Positions 1 through 8,728 of a stretch of 37,286 bases of DNA are shown in pieces (the first letter of the stretch is position 1; each line of letters begins with the position of its first letter). This stretch comes from Xanthobacteraceae bacterium. GTDB lineage: Bacteria; Pseudomonadota; Alphaproteobacteria; Rhizobiales; Xanthobacteraceae. The notes under the pieces were generated by a model. That model was given only the letters and a program-made list of their open reading frames with translations. It had not been told where the DNA came from and searched no databases. Where the stretch lies: NCBI GenBank assembly GCA_019745775.1, contig JAIESR010000044.1, positions 1 through 37,286 of the forward strand, read 5' to 3'. Made by a program: the position numbers and the translations under genes.

Positions 1-132
1 GGCAAACTCGAATGTGGCAAGGAAGAGGTCCTGGTGTTCGCGGTCTGCCGCGACCCGGCCTCCCCGGTCACGCAGCAAGGTGGTGCCGCCAATTGTGAGG
101 GCGCTGTGACCGGGATCTGCATGCGCCGCTAA
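1..132 (+). CDS. C-terminal end of an unknown Cys-containing protein (partial)
   Basis: An open frame enters from the left edge in frame 1 and stops at TAA 130-132, giving 43 residues that end in CMRR. The visible tail has four cysteines in 43 residues (around residues 5, 16, 32 and 40), which would suit a small secreted, disulfide-bonded protein, but the N-terminus and any signal peptide are outside the window. A strong GC-rich hairpin follows directly at 145-175. I do not recognise a family and assign no function. Confidence 0.5.
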   Translation, partial: GKLECGKEEVLVFAVCRDPASPVTQQGGAANCEGAVTGICMRR

Positions 133-144
133 GGTTCCGGCCAA

Positions 145-175
145 ACCGCGCGCGCCTGAACCGGGCGCGCGCGGT
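145..175 (+). terminator. GC-rich hairpin after the first gene (possible terminator)
   Basis: A perfect 12-bp inverted repeat (ACCGCGCGCGCC at 145-156 and its complement at 164-175) with a 7-nt loop starts 13 nt after the stop codon at 132. No T-tract follows, so intrinsic termination is uncertain. It could instead protect the 3' end of the transcript. Confidence 0.35.
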
Positions 176-184
176 CTGATGTCC

Positions 185-230
185 GGCTGACGACCTCGCG
201 TTCACCTATGCCATTCTGCAAGGACGGCCT
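185..230 (+). promoter_or_regulatory. Possible degenerate guanidine-II (mini-ykkC) riboswitch
   Basis: Upstream of the SMR gene lie two ACGR elements 30 nt apart: ACGA at 190-193, and ACGG at 224-227 inside a perfect AGG-ACGG-CCT hairpin (221-230). Guanidine-II riboswitches consist of two small hairpins with ACGR loops, often in front of Gdx/SugE-type exporters. The second hairpin fits well. The first keeps the ACGA-C core but its stem is broken beyond one G-C pair, so this is a weak match supported mainly by location. Confidence 0.25.
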
Positions 231-254
231 CCGCACTAGTGGCGTGGATTAGAC

Positions 255-569
255 ATGGCTTGGCTCTATCTGCTGATCGCGGGGCTGTTCGAGGTCGCCT
301 GGGCGATCGGGCTGAAATACACCGACGGTTTCACCCGCCTGATGCCATCGGTCTGGACCGTCGCCAGCATGGCGGTCAGCTTCCTGTTCCTCAGCCTGGC
401 GTTGAAGACGCTGCCGGTCGGTACCGCCTATGCGGTCTGGACCGGAGTCGGCGCGGTCGGCGTCGCCATCCTCGGCATCGTTCTGTTCGCGGAGCCCGCG
501 AACGCACTGCGGCTCGGCTGCATCGGCTTGATCGTTGGCGGCATCGTCGGGCTCAAGCTGGTGAGCTGA
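255..569 (+). CDS. gdx: SMR-family exporter, guanidinium exporter Gdx/SugE type
   Basis: A 104-residue protein with four predicted membrane helices covering nearly its whole length, the standard size for small multidrug resistance proteins. It opens [20 protein letters not shown], with the conserved membrane Glu at residue 13 that couples proton and substrate movement. It also has the SugE-type segments [27 protein letters not shown] and a C-terminal GGIVGLKL. These fit the Gdx subgroup, which works as a dual-topology dimer exporting guanidinium, better than the EmrE polyspecific subgroup. The start is fixed by the family N-terminus. No strong Shine-Dalgarno is visible. The two ACGR elements upstream could be a remnant guanidine riboswitch. 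Confidence 0.88.
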   Translation: MAWLYLLIAGLFEVAWAIGLKYTDGFTRLMPSVWTVASMAVSFLFLSLALKTLPVGTAYAVWTGVGAVGVAILGIVLFAEPANALRLGCIGLIVGGIVGLKLVS

Positions 570-658
570 GCGCCGGGATGAGCGCGGCGCCGCCCGGACG
601 TGACCCGGGCGTCCATGCGATAGTGAGGGGGCCGGCCCTCGATTCTCTCGCCCCCCGC

Positions 659-2362
659 ATGAACGCCTCCAGACCGTCACGATCCGCGACGCAGCCGACA
701 TTCGCCGAGCTCTTCACGCCGAAGCTCGTCACCATCCTGCGCGAAGGTTACGGACTCAAGGACCTGCGCGCCGACGCGCTCGCCGGCCTCACCGTCGCGA
801 TCGTCGCCTTGCCGCTCTCCATGGCGATTGCGGTCGCCTCCGGCGTCGGCCCGGAGCGCGGGCTCTACACCGCCATCGTCGGTGGCTTCCTGATCTCGCT
901 GCTCGGGGGCAGCCGTTTCCAGATCGGGGGGCCGGCCGGCGCGTTCATCGTGCTGGTGGCGTTGATCGTCCAACGCGAAGGCTATGACGGCCTGGTGCTG
1001 GCGACGCTGATCGCCGGCGTCATCCTGATCACGATCGGTTTTCTTCGGATCGGGACCTTCATCAAATACATTCCCTATCCGGTCACCATCGGCTTCACCT
1101 CCGGCATCGCCGTCATCATCGTCATCAGCCAGCTGCGCGATCTTGCCGGCCTCCAGCTTGCGAACGAGCCGGCCGAGTTCATTCCCAAGCTCAGGGCGTT
1201 ATGGGACGCGGCAGCGACGTTCAGCACCGCGACGATTGCGGTGAGCGTGCTGTCGCTGGCGACGATCCTCGCCGTGCATCGCTGGCGCCCGACCTGGCCG
1301 GGATTCCTGATCGCGCTCGTCGGCGCGGCGGTCGCCGCTGCACTGCTCCACCTCGACGTGGCCACGCTCGGCACCCGCTTCGGCGCGATGCCGTCGAGCC
1401 TGCCGGCGCCGTCGCTACCGGCTTTCACCTGGGAAAAATTCGTCGCGGCAATCCCGAATGGCTGCGCCATCGCGCTGCTGGGCGCAATCGAGTCGCTGCT
1501 TTCGGCGGTGATCGCCGACGGCATGACCGGGCGGCGGCACCGCTCCAATTGCGAACTGGTGGCGCAAGGCGTCGCCAATATCGGCTCGGTGGCGTTCGGC
1601 GGCATCTGCGCCACCGGCACGATCGCGCGCACGGCCACCAATGTGCGTTCCGGCGCGCGCGGGCCGATCGCCGGCCTGTTTCACTCCGGCTATCTCCTGC
1701 TGTTCATGCTGTTCGCCGCACCGCTGGTCGCGTACATCCCGCTCGCCGCACTCGGCGCCGTGCTCCTCGTTGTCGCGTGGAAGATGGCGGAGAAATCCGA
1801 ATTCATCGCACTGGTCCGCGGATCGCGCGCCGACGCGCTGGTGCTGCTTTCAACCTTCCTGCTCACCGTCTTCGTCGACCTCACGACCGGCATCGCCGTC
1901 GGCGTCGTGCTCGGCGCTTTCCTGTTTCTGCATCGCATGGCGGAAGCGGTGGAAGTGGCGAGTGGCATAGAGCTCGTTACCGAGGACACGGCCGACGTCA
2001 ACGGCGCGCGCACTGCCTACGACGACGCGGCGGCGACCGACCCCGACGTGATGGTCTACCGCATCAGCGGCGCCTTGTTCTTCGGCGCGACCACCGCCGT
2101 CAGTACCGTGCTCGACCGCGTGGGTGCGCCGCCGAAATCGTTCGTGCTCGATTTCTCGAACGTGCCGCTGGTCGATGTCACCGCCGCCAACGCCCTGCGC
2201 GGCTTCGTGCAGAAGCTCGAGCGTTCGGGCACGCACGTTTATTTTGCAGGCGCACGGCCGACCGTGAGGCGCATGTTGAAAAACGCGGGCTTCGCACCGC
2301 CGGCCATCCGCTACGCGGCCAACGCCGCCGCGGCGCTGGAACAGATCAAGTCGGGTCCATGA
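659..2362 (+). CDS. SulP-family inorganic anion transporter with STAS domain
   Basis: A protein of 567 residues if it starts at ATG 659. The frame is open much further upstream, but that part overlaps the SMR gene and has no family similarity. About residues 30-430 form the SulP membrane domain: GLKDLRADALAGLTVAIVALP leads into the first helix, followed by RGLYTAIVGGF, the QIGGPAGAF loop and many further helices. The last 100 or so residues form a cytoplasmic STAS domain (FVLDFSNVPLVDVTAANAL). The family moves sulfate, bicarbonate or other anions across the inner membrane; the substrate cannot be read from sequence. The stop overlaps the start of the next gene by 4 nt, so the two are probably cotranslated. 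Confidence 0.9.
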   Translation: MNASRPSRSATQPTFAELFTPKLVTILREGYGLKDLRADALAGLTVAIVALPLSMAIAVASGVGPERGLYTAIVGGFLISLLGGSRFQIGGPAGAFIVLVALIVQREGYDGLVLATLIAGVILITIGFLRIGTFIKYIPYPVTIGFTSGIAVIIVISQLRDLAGLQLANEPAEFIPKLRALWDAAATFSTATIAVSVLSLATILAVHRWRPTWPGFLIALVGAAVAAALLHLDVATLGTRFGAMPSSLPAPSLPAFTWEKFVAAIPNGCAIALLGAIESLLSAVIADGMTGRRHRSNCELVAQGVANIGSVAFGGICATGTIARTATNVRSGARGPIAGLFHSGYLLLFMLFAAPLVAYIPLAALGAVLLVVAWKMAEKSEFIALVRGSRADALVLLSTFLLTVFVDLTTGIAVGVVLGAFLFLHRMAEAVEVASGIELVTEDTADVNGARTAYDDAAATDPDVMVYRISGALFFGATTAVSTVLDRVGAPPKSFVLDFSNVPLVDVTAANALRGFVQKLERSGTHVYFAGARPTVRRMLKNAGFAPPAIRYAANAAAALEQIKSGP

Positions 2363-3546
2363 GCGACGGCATTTCCCGCGCTCACTTGCTGAAACTCCTT
2401 TGCCTCTTGTGGCTCACCGGGGTGAGCATGCGGATCACCATCCTGGCGGTGCCGCCGGTGATCCCGCTGATCCATGCCGAGCTGCATCTCAGTGAAGCGC
2501 AGGTCGGCTTCCTGGTGACGCTGCCGCTGCTCGTGTTTGCGCTCGCCGCCGTGCCGGGTTCGCTGCTGGTGCATCGACTCGGCACGTCCCGCACTTTGAT
2601 TATCGGCATGGCTGTGACCGCCGTTGCGGCAGCCGGGCGCGGCGGCGCCGCCAATGTGTGGACGCTGTTCGCCGCGACCTTCGTGATGGGCTTCGGCGTC
2701 GCCATCATGCAGCCGGCACTGCCGGCGCTGGTGCGCGAATGGATGCCGCGGCGTATCGCGCTCGGCGCCGCCACCTCGACCAACGGCCTGGTCATGGGCG
2801 GCATGCTCGCGCCGGCGCTGACCGCGCCGCTGGTGCTGCCGCTCACCGGCAACAGCTGGCGGCTCGATTTTGTCGTCTGGTCGATGCCGGTGCTCGTGAG
2901 CCTGCTGGTTTTCGTGTTTTTGGCCCCGCGTGCGACGGCTCCCGCGCCTGCCGAGACGGCGGCACCAGGACGCTGGTGGCCGGAATGGACCAACCCGCTT
3001 GTGTGGCTGCTCGGCCTGACCTTCGGCGCCAACAACTCCATGTACTTCGGCACCAACGCGTTCGTTCCCGACTACCTCACCAGTCAGGGGCGCGCCGATC
3101 TGATCGGTCCCGCGCTTGTCGCGGTCAACGGCTCCCAGCTTGTGGCGACGCTGCTGCTGATCCCGCTTGCAGGCCGGCTGCAGGATTGGCGCTCATGGCC
3201 CTATCTCGTCTTCGGACCGATCTCGTTGTTGTCGGCGCTCGGCTTCGTGTTCTCGAGTGGCGCGTGGATCGTCGTGTTTGCCGGCACCATTGGCTTCTCG
3301 ACTGCAATCACCTTCGCGGTGATGCTGTCGCTGCCGCCGCTGCTGAGCAAGCCCGGCGACGTGCACCGCGTCGCCGCCGGCATGTTCACCATCAGCTATA
3401 GCTGCGCGGTCGTCATTCCGACGTTGAGCGGCGCGCTGTGGGATTTCACGGGCTTGCCGTGGATTGTTTTTGTCGTGCTGGCTTGCTGCGCATTGGCGCA
3501 GACCGTGCTCGGCGTTGCGCTCAGCCGCTATCGCGTCAGCGCTTGA
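2359..3546 (+). CDS. MFS transporter, CynX/NimT-like
   Basis: A 395-residue permease of about 12 helices in two halves, with a linker near residues 190-215 that is rich in Ala and Pro. The start ATG 2359 overlaps the stop of the SulP gene (ATGA), which fixes the start and suggests translational coupling. The N-terminal half carries an MFS-like loop after helix 2 (GSLLVHRLGTSRTLIIG). The second half has a well-conserved LTFGANNSMYFGTNAFVPDYL segment that resembles the cyanate/nitroimidazole (CynX/NimT) branch. It would be an inner-membrane importer or exporter of a small molecule. The substrate is unknown. Pairing with a SulP protein might point to anion handling, but that is inference. Confidence 0.85.
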   Translation: MSDGISRAHLLKLLCLLWLTGVSMRITILAVPPVIPLIHAELHLSEAQVGFLVTLPLLVFALAAVPGSLLVHRLGTSRTLIIGMAVTAVAAAGRGGAANVWTLFAATFVMGFGVAIMQPALPALVREWMPRRIALGAATSTNGLVMGGMLAPALTAPLVLPLTGNSWRLDFVVWSMPVLVSLLVFVFLAPRATAPAPAETAAPGRWWPEWTNPLVWLLGLTFGANNSMYFGTNAFVPDYLTSQGRADLIGPALVAVNGSQLVATLLLIPLAGRLQDWRSWPYLVFGPISLLSALGFVFSSGAWIVVFAGTIGFSTAITFAVMLSLPPLLSKPGDVHRVAAGMFTISYSCAVVIPTLSGALWDFTGLPWIVFVVLACCALAQTVLGVALSRYRVSA

Positions 3547-3764
3547 TGCGCATAGGAACCGCTCGAAACCACATTTCTCTGCAGCCGACGTGGCGCCGCA
3601 ACGCGACCGCCGTGACCGAGACCGCCAATGGTCCACTGACGGGTCTACGTCCTCAGCTCCACCCCTGCGTGACGGCGGTCCTGCGCTGCCGCCATTGCTT
3701 TCACTTCCTATCGCGATAACACTGCGCCCCCGGCCGCACGGCCGCATGTCACCGATGCCGGCCG

Positions 3765-4676
3765 ATGTCTCCGCCCTTCCATCATCTCTCCGATGCCACC
3801 AAAGCGCGCCTGCTGCTCGTCGTGCTCTGCATCGGCTGGGGGACCGCCTGGGTCACGATGCGGATGGCGCTCGATCAGATTCCGCCGTTCAGCATGCGCG
3901 TCGCGACGCTTTCGCTTGGCGCCAGCGTGCTGACGGGCTTCGCGCTGTGGCAGCGCCGCAACCTGGCCGTCGTGCACCGGCGGACCTGGATCCACATCTG
4001 CATGGCGTCGCTGTTCAATATCGTGGCGTTCAGCGTGTTCACGCCGTTCGCGCAATTGTCGGCCGAAACGTCGCGGGTCGCGATCATGGTCTACACCATG
4101 CCGATCTGGGCCGCGATGCTGGCACGGCCGATCCTCGGCGAGCGGCTGACGGCGACACGCATCGCCGCGCTCGCGCTCTGCGTCGCCGGCATGACGATCC
4201 TGATATCGCCGCTCGCGAGCGTGAGCGTTCCAATCGGCATCATGCTGGCCGTCGCTGCCGCCATGAGCTGGGCCGCCGGCACCGTCTATCTCAAATGGGC
4301 GAAGCTCGAGGGCGACCCGATGGCGATCACGGTCTGGCAGCTCGTGTTCGGCGTGGTCGTGATGGTGATCTGCCTGACGATCTTCGAAGGCGGGCTGAAT
4401 CTCAACGCCGGCGCGTGGTCGCTGTTCGGGCTGATCTACTCGGGCATCATCGGATCGGGCGTGTGCTATTTCCTGTGGTTCGGCATTGTGCGCCGGCTGC
4501 CGGCTTCGACCGCCGCGCTCGGCATCCTCGCCTCGCCGGTGATCGGCGTCATCACCGCGATGATCGTGCTCGGCGAGCGGCCGACCTGGACCGACGCGAT
4601 CGGCTTCGCATTCATGCTGTCGGCATCGGCGATCGTGGTGCTGCGGCCGGAAGGCGCGACCGAGGCCGGGCGCTAG
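3765..4676 (+). CDS. DMT-superfamily permease (EamA family)
   Basis: A 303-residue inner-membrane protein of about ten helices made of two EamA repeats (roughly residues 15-145 and 160-295). The first repeat opens LLLVVLCIGWGTAWVTMRMAL and the second ends near GVITAMIVLGERPTWTDAIGFAFM, a typical EamA closing segment. Members export amino acids, sugars or metabolites; the substrate here is unknown. A 218-bp gap (3547-3764) in which I see no clear promoter separates it from the MFS gene. It converges on priA with only 4 bp between the stop codons and no intrinsic terminator between them. Confidence 0.87.
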   Translation: MSPPFHHLSDATKARLLLVVLCIGWGTAWVTMRMALDQIPPFSMRVATLSLGASVLTGFALWQRRNLAVVHRRTWIHICMASLFNIVAFSVFTPFAQLSAETSRVAIMVYTMPIWAAMLARPILGERLTATRIAALALCVAGMTILISPLASVSVPIGIMLAVAAAMSWAAGTVYLKWAKLEGDPMAITVWQLVFGVVVMVICLTIFEGGLNLNAGAWSLFGLIYSGIIGSGVCYFLWFGIVRRLPASTAALGILASPVIGVITAMIVLGERPTWTDAIGFAFMLSASAIVVLRPEGATEAGR

Positions 4677-4680
4677 CGGG

Positions 4681-6855
4681 TCACAAGAAGCTCTGCGGAT
4701 CCACGTCCACTTCTAGCTTGATGTTGCCCTTCTTCTTCGGCGCCCGCTCCATCCATTCGCGCAGATACGCCGAGAGATCGTAGTTGCGCGGCGCCTTCAC
4801 CAGCATGCGGAAGCGATAGCGGCCGCGCACCAGCGCGAGCGGCGCTTCGGCCGGGCCGAGCACGCGCACGGCTTCGTCGTGCGGCGACGCCGCCGCGACG
4901 CGACGCGCATGGCTTTCGGTCGCGTGCTTGTCGGAGCCTGACACCAGAAGGCTCGCAAGCCGACCGAACGGCGGATAATGCGTCTTCTCGCGCATCTCGA
5001 TTTCGGTGGCGTAGAACGCCTCGCGGTCCGACGCGATCAGCGCCTTCATGACAGGATGCTCGGGCTGGTGGGTCTGCAGAAAGCCGATACCGCGGCCCTC
5101 TTCGCGGCCGGCGCGGCCGACCACCTGATGCAACAGCTGGAACGTGCGCTCGGCCGCACGCGGATCGCCGTTCGAGAGCCCGAGATCGGCGTCGACAATG
5201 CCGACGAGGTTGAGCTTCGGGAAGTGATGCCCTTTGGCGACGAGCTGCGTGCCGATGACGATGTCGAAGCGCCCTTCGGCGACGTCGTCGAGCTCTTCGC
5301 GCAGGCGCTCCATGGATTCCACGAGGTCGCTGGAGAGCACGAGGATGCGCGCCTCCGGAAACAGCCCTGCGGCCTCATGCTCCAGCCGTTCGACCCCGGG
5401 TCCGACCGGCGCAAAGGAGTCCGTCGCATCGCATTTCGGACAGCGCTCCGGCAGCGGCATCGCGAAGCCGCAGTGATGGCACACGAGCCGACGGCGAAAA
5501 CGATGGTCGACCAGCCAGGCGTCGCAGTTCGGGCACGCCAGGCGGTGCCCGCAGCTCCGGCAGAGCGTGAGCGGTGCGAAGCCGCGCCGATTGAGGAAGA
5601 GCAGCGCCTGCTCGCCGCCGCTTATTGCAGTTTGTACAGCCTCGGCGAGTCGCGGCGCGATGAAGCGGCCGCGCGGCGGTCCTTCGCGCTTCAAGTCAAT
5701 CGGCTCGATGCCGGGCAGGTGCTGGCCGCCGAACCGCTCGGGCAGCGAGAGCTTCTTGTAGCGGCCGCGGCGCGCGTTCACCTCGGTTTCGACCGATGGC
5801 GTCGCCGACGCCAGCACGATCGGGATGCCGCTGACGCTCGCGCGCACCACCGCCATGTCGCGGGCGTGATAGCGCACCCCGTCTTCCTGCTTGTAGGCGG
5901 GATCGTGCTCCTCATCGACCACGATCAGGCCGAGGTCTTTGTACGGCAGGAACAATGCCGAGCGCGCGCCCACCGTGACCGTCGCCTGGCCGGACGACAC
6001 CGCCGCCCAGGTGCGCTGGCGCAGCCGCGGCGAGAGCTGCGAATGCCATTCCGCCGGCCGCACGCCGAACCGCTCAGCGAAGCGATCGAGCACCTGCGCG
6101 GTGAGCGCGATCTCCGGCATCAGGATCAGCGCCTGCCGCCCGCGCCGTATCGTTTCGGCGACGGCTTCGAGATAGACCGCGGTCTTGCCGGAGCCGGTGA
6201 CGCCGTCGAGCAGCGTCGCGGAATAGCCGCCGGCCGCGATCGTCGCGCGCAGCGCACCCGCGGCGGTCTGCTGCGCCGGCGAGAATTCCGGCTGCGCGAA
6301 TTCGGGATCGGGCGCGGGCGCGACCGGATCGGGTGGCAGCACCAGCGTCTCCAGCGTGCCCTCGTCGATCAGGCCGTCGATGACGCCGACCGAGACGCCG
6401 GCCTCCTCTGCGATCTCGCCTTTGCTGCGCACGAGCCCGTCGGCACAGACCGCCAGCACGCGGTTGCGCGCCGCGGTCATGCGCTTGGGATGCGGCCCGG
6501 CGAGCCGCACGCCGACGCGTTCGCGTGCGGGCCCGAGATGCTCGCCCATGCGCAGCGCCATGCGAACGACCATGCCGCGCGGCGACAACGTGTAGTTCGA
6601 CACCCAGTCGACGAATTTGCGCAGCTCCGCTTTCAGCGGCGGCACGTCGAGCTTGTCGGCAATGTCCTTGAGGCGGTTGTCGAGCCGCGGATTGGGATTC
6701 TCATTCTCCGCCCAGACCACGCCGAGCGCCTCGCGCGGGCCGAGCGGTACCGCCACGACGTCGCCGGGCGCCACCTCCATCCCGGAGGGCACCACGTAGG
6801 AATAGGCCTGGTCGAGCGCGACCGGCACCAGGACATCGACGACACGTCGTTTCAT
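4681..6855 (-). CDS. priA: Primosomal protein N' (replication restart helicase PriA)
   Basis: A 724-residue SF2 helicase that recognises stalled forks and reloads the replisome. Visible parts in order: an N-terminal DNA-binding region (residues 1-105, starting MKRRVVDVLVPVALDQAYSY), Walker A GVTGSGKT at 218-225, the DEEH box at 314-317, motif LASATPS near 348-354, eight zinc-binding cysteines at 432, 435, 441, 444, 459, 462, 472 and 475, and helicase motifs VIGTQLVAKGHHFP and QVVGRAGR in the second lobe. All expected residues are present and the length is normal. It is divergent from xerC with about 118 bp between the starts, a pairing common in this order. Confidence 0.97.
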   Translation of the reverse strand: MKRRVVDVLVPVALDQAYSYVVPSGMEVAPGDVVAVPLGPREALGVVWAENENPNPRLDNRLKDIADKLDVPPLKAELRKFVDWVSNYTLSPRGMVVRMALRMGEHLGPARERVGVRLAGPHPKRMTAARNRVLAVCADGLVRSKGEIAEEAGVSVGVIDGLIDEGTLETLVLPPDPVAPAPDPEFAQPEFSPAQQTAAGALRATIAAGGYSATLLDGVTGSGKTAVYLEAVAETIRRGRQALILMPEIALTAQVLDRFAERFGVRPAEWHSQLSPRLRQRTWAAVSSGQATVTVGARSALFLPYKDLGLIVVDEEHDPAYKQEDGVRYHARDMAVVRASVSGIPIVLASATPSVETEVNARRGRYKKLSLPERFGGQHLPGIEPIDLKREGPPRGRFIAPRLAEAVQTAISGGEQALLFLNRRGFAPLTLCRSCGHRLACPNCDAWLVDHRFRRRLVCHHCGFAMPLPERCPKCDATDSFAPVGPGVERLEHEAAGLFPEARILVLSSDLVESMERLREELDDVAEGRFDIVIGTQLVAKGHHFPKLNLVGIVDADLGLSNGDPRAAERTFQLLHQVVGRAGREEGRGIGFLQTHQPEHPVMKALIASDREAFYATEIEMREKTHYPPFGRLASLLVSGSDKHATESHARRVAAASPHDEAVRVLGPAEAPLALVRGRYRFRMLVKAPRNYDLSAYLREWMERAPKKKGNIKLEVDVDPQSFL

Positions 6856-6973
6856 GGACGGCTACGTTTCATCGGGCCGATCTCGCGCGATTCTCCGCGC
6901 TTAAGAAAGGGGTAGGAACGGGGTGCAATTATGCCTGAGGTGTCAAGCCATAGAGCCAGATAGTATCGCCGCG

Positions 6974-7939
6974 ATGGCCGAATCGGCAGCCGAAGCCCTG
7001 AATCTTCCCTTCGCCGCTTCCGACGTCGTGGCGGAGGTGATCCGCTGGCGCGCCTACCTGGCCGGCGAAAAGCGGATGTCGCCGAAGACGGTCGAGGCCT
7101 ATGCCCGCGACGCCAGCCAGTTCCTCGCCTTCCTGGCGGAGCATCTCGGCGGCAAGGTGACGCTTGCGCGCCTCGTCAAGCTCACGCCCGCCGACGTGCG
7201 CGCCTTCATGGCGTCGCGGCGCGCCGACGGTATCGGCAGCCGCTCGCTGATGCGCGCGCTCGCCGGCATGCGCTCGTTCGCGCGCTATCTCGAGCGCGAG
7301 GGCAAGGGCCGCGTCAGCGCGCTGTCGGCGATCCGAGCACCCAAGATTGCCAAAACCTTGCCGAAGCCGATCAGCGTCAGCGCCGCGAAAGAGCTCGCCG
7401 ACGTCGACCTGCGCGCCGGCGAAGAGCGCGAGCCGTGGATTTTCGCACGCGACGCCGCCGTGCTGGCGCTGCTCTACGGCTCGGGACTGCGCATTTCCGA
7501 GGCGCTCGGCCTCAAGCGCAAGGAGGTGCCCGCGCCCGGCAGGGGCGATGCGGTCACGGTTACGGGAAAAGGCAACAAGCAGCGCATGGTGCCGGTGCTG
7601 GTGCAGGTGCTTGGGCTCATTGCCGAGTACGTCAAGCTCTGCCCCTACGATCTGCCGCCTGATGGGCCGCTGTTCGTCGGCGCACGCGGCGGGCCGTTGT
7701 CGCCGCGCATCGTGCAGCTGGCAATGGCGCGGTTGCGCGGCGCGCTCGGGCTGCCGGAAACCGCGACGCCGCATGCGCTGCGGCACTCGTTCGCCACGCA
7801 TCTGCTGGCACGCGGCGGCGATCTGCGCGCGATCCAGGAGCTGCTCGGCCACGCCTCGCTCTCGACCACGCAGATCTATACCGCTGTCGACGCCGAACGC
7901 CTGATGGACGTCTACCGCAGCGCGCATCCACGCGCCTGA
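6974..7939 (+). CDS. xerC: Tyrosine recombinase XerC
   Basis: A 321-residue tyrosine recombinase from ATG 6974; an in-frame GTG at 6923 would add 17 residues with no family support. It has an N-terminal SAM-like DNA-binding domain (about 20-110) and a catalytic domain (about 130-315) with all six active-site residues: Arg173 in GSGLRISEAL, Lys199 in TGKGNKQR, His267 and Arg270 in HALRHSF, His293 in LLGHASLSTTQ and Tyr302. With XerD it resolves chromosome dimers at dif during division. The location next to priA and the intact catalytic set favour the housekeeping enzyme over a mobile-element integrase. Confidence 0.94.
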   Translation: MAESAAEALNLPFAASDVVAEVIRWRAYLAGEKRMSPKTVEAYARDASQFLAFLAEHLGGKVTLARLVKLTPADVRAFMASRRADGIGSRSLMRALAGMRSFARYLEREGKGRVSALSAIRAPKIAKTLPKPISVSAAKELADVDLRAGEEREPWIFARDAAVLALLYGSGLRISEALGLKRKEVPAPGRGDAVTVTGKGNKQRMVPVLVQVLGLIAEYVKLCPYDLPPDGPLFVGARGGPLSPRIVQLAMARLRGALGLPETATPHALRHSFATHLLARGGDLRAIQELLGHASLSTTQIYTAVDAERLMDVYRSAHPRA

Positions 7940-8039
7940 AATGCAACCGACATAATCGCTCAACAGCGCTCCGCACCCTCTTGCGGAGGTCACGCCGTCG
8001 GCTGCACCCTCCCCGCATCTAACGAGGGAGGATTTGACC

Positions 8040-8726
8040 ATGAGCCACGGCGTCCACGCAGTTCAGCACGAAGCTGAGCACAAGATCCAGCACGACAGCG
8101 AGCACGGCAGCCACGGCGGCGGCGACAAGGGCCTGCTCGACGCCCGCAACAAGAAGGTCGCTCTGCTGATCGCGGTGATCGCGCTGTTCCTCGCGTTCTC
8201 GGAGACGCTCGGCAAGAGCGCGCAGACCGCGGCACTCTCCTACAACGTCGAGGCGTCGAACCTGTGGGCGTTCTTCCAGGCCAAGACCATCCGCCAGACC
8301 GTGCTCGAGGCCGGCATCGAGCTGCTGAAGCTCGACGCAGTGCGCGACGGCGGCGATCCGGCAGCCACCAAGGCCGCGCTCGCCAAGCGCATCGACAGCT
8401 GGGAGAAGACCGCCGCGCGCTACAATACCGAACTGATGGATCCGCCGGTACGCAAGGCCGTCAATCTCAATCCGCCCTATGGCGAAGGCCGCCGCGAGCT
8501 GATGGCCCGCGCGATCGCCGCCGAAGCCAAGCGCGACACCGCCATGGAGCGCTACCACCACTACGAGGTCGCCTCCGCCGCGTTCCAGATCGGCATCGTG
8601 CTGGCGTCCGCGACGGTGATCACCGGCATGGTGCTGCTGACCTATCTGGCCGGCGCCCTCGGGCTCGTTGGCATGGCGTTCATGGCGATCGGCTTCTTCG
8701 CCCCGCACGCGGTGCACCTGTTCTGA
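8040..8726 (+). CDS. DUF4337-family membrane protein
   Basis: A 228-residue protein of unknown function. The first 30 residues are His- and Glu-rich (seven histidines) and hydrophilic. One helix follows at about 38-55 (VALLIAVIALFLAFSETLG), then a long helical stretch of about 110 residues likely to be coiled coil or periplasmic, then two C-terminal helices (about 180-225). This layout fits DUF4337. The start is ATG 8040, six nt after an in-frame TTG, because AGGGAGG ends 8 nt before it. It converges on the SDR gene with 2 bp between stops. The His-rich head could bind metal, but no family role is known to me. Confidence 0.8.
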   Translation: MSHGVHAVQHEAEHKIQHDSEHGSHGGGDKGLLDARNKKVALLIAVIALFLAFSETLGKSAQTAALSYNVEASNLWAFFQAKTIRQTVLEAGIELLKLDAVRDGGDPAATKAALAKRIDSWEKTAARYNTELMDPPVRKAVNLNPPYGEGRRELMARAIAAEAKRDTAMERYHHYEVASAAFQIGIVLASATVITGMVLLTYLAGALGLVGMAFMAIGFFAPHAVHLF

Positions 8727-8728
8727 TC

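Noticed and set aside
239-658. Upstream extension of the SulP reading frame over the SMR gene
   Set aside because: The extra 140 codons overlap the SMR gene, are Arg/Gly-rich and have no family similarity; ATG 659 starts the recognisable protein.
6856-6973. TTGACA on the minus strand in the priA-xerC spacer as the priA promoter
   Set aside because: The hexamer is present but no acceptable -10 lies at 16-18 nt from it.
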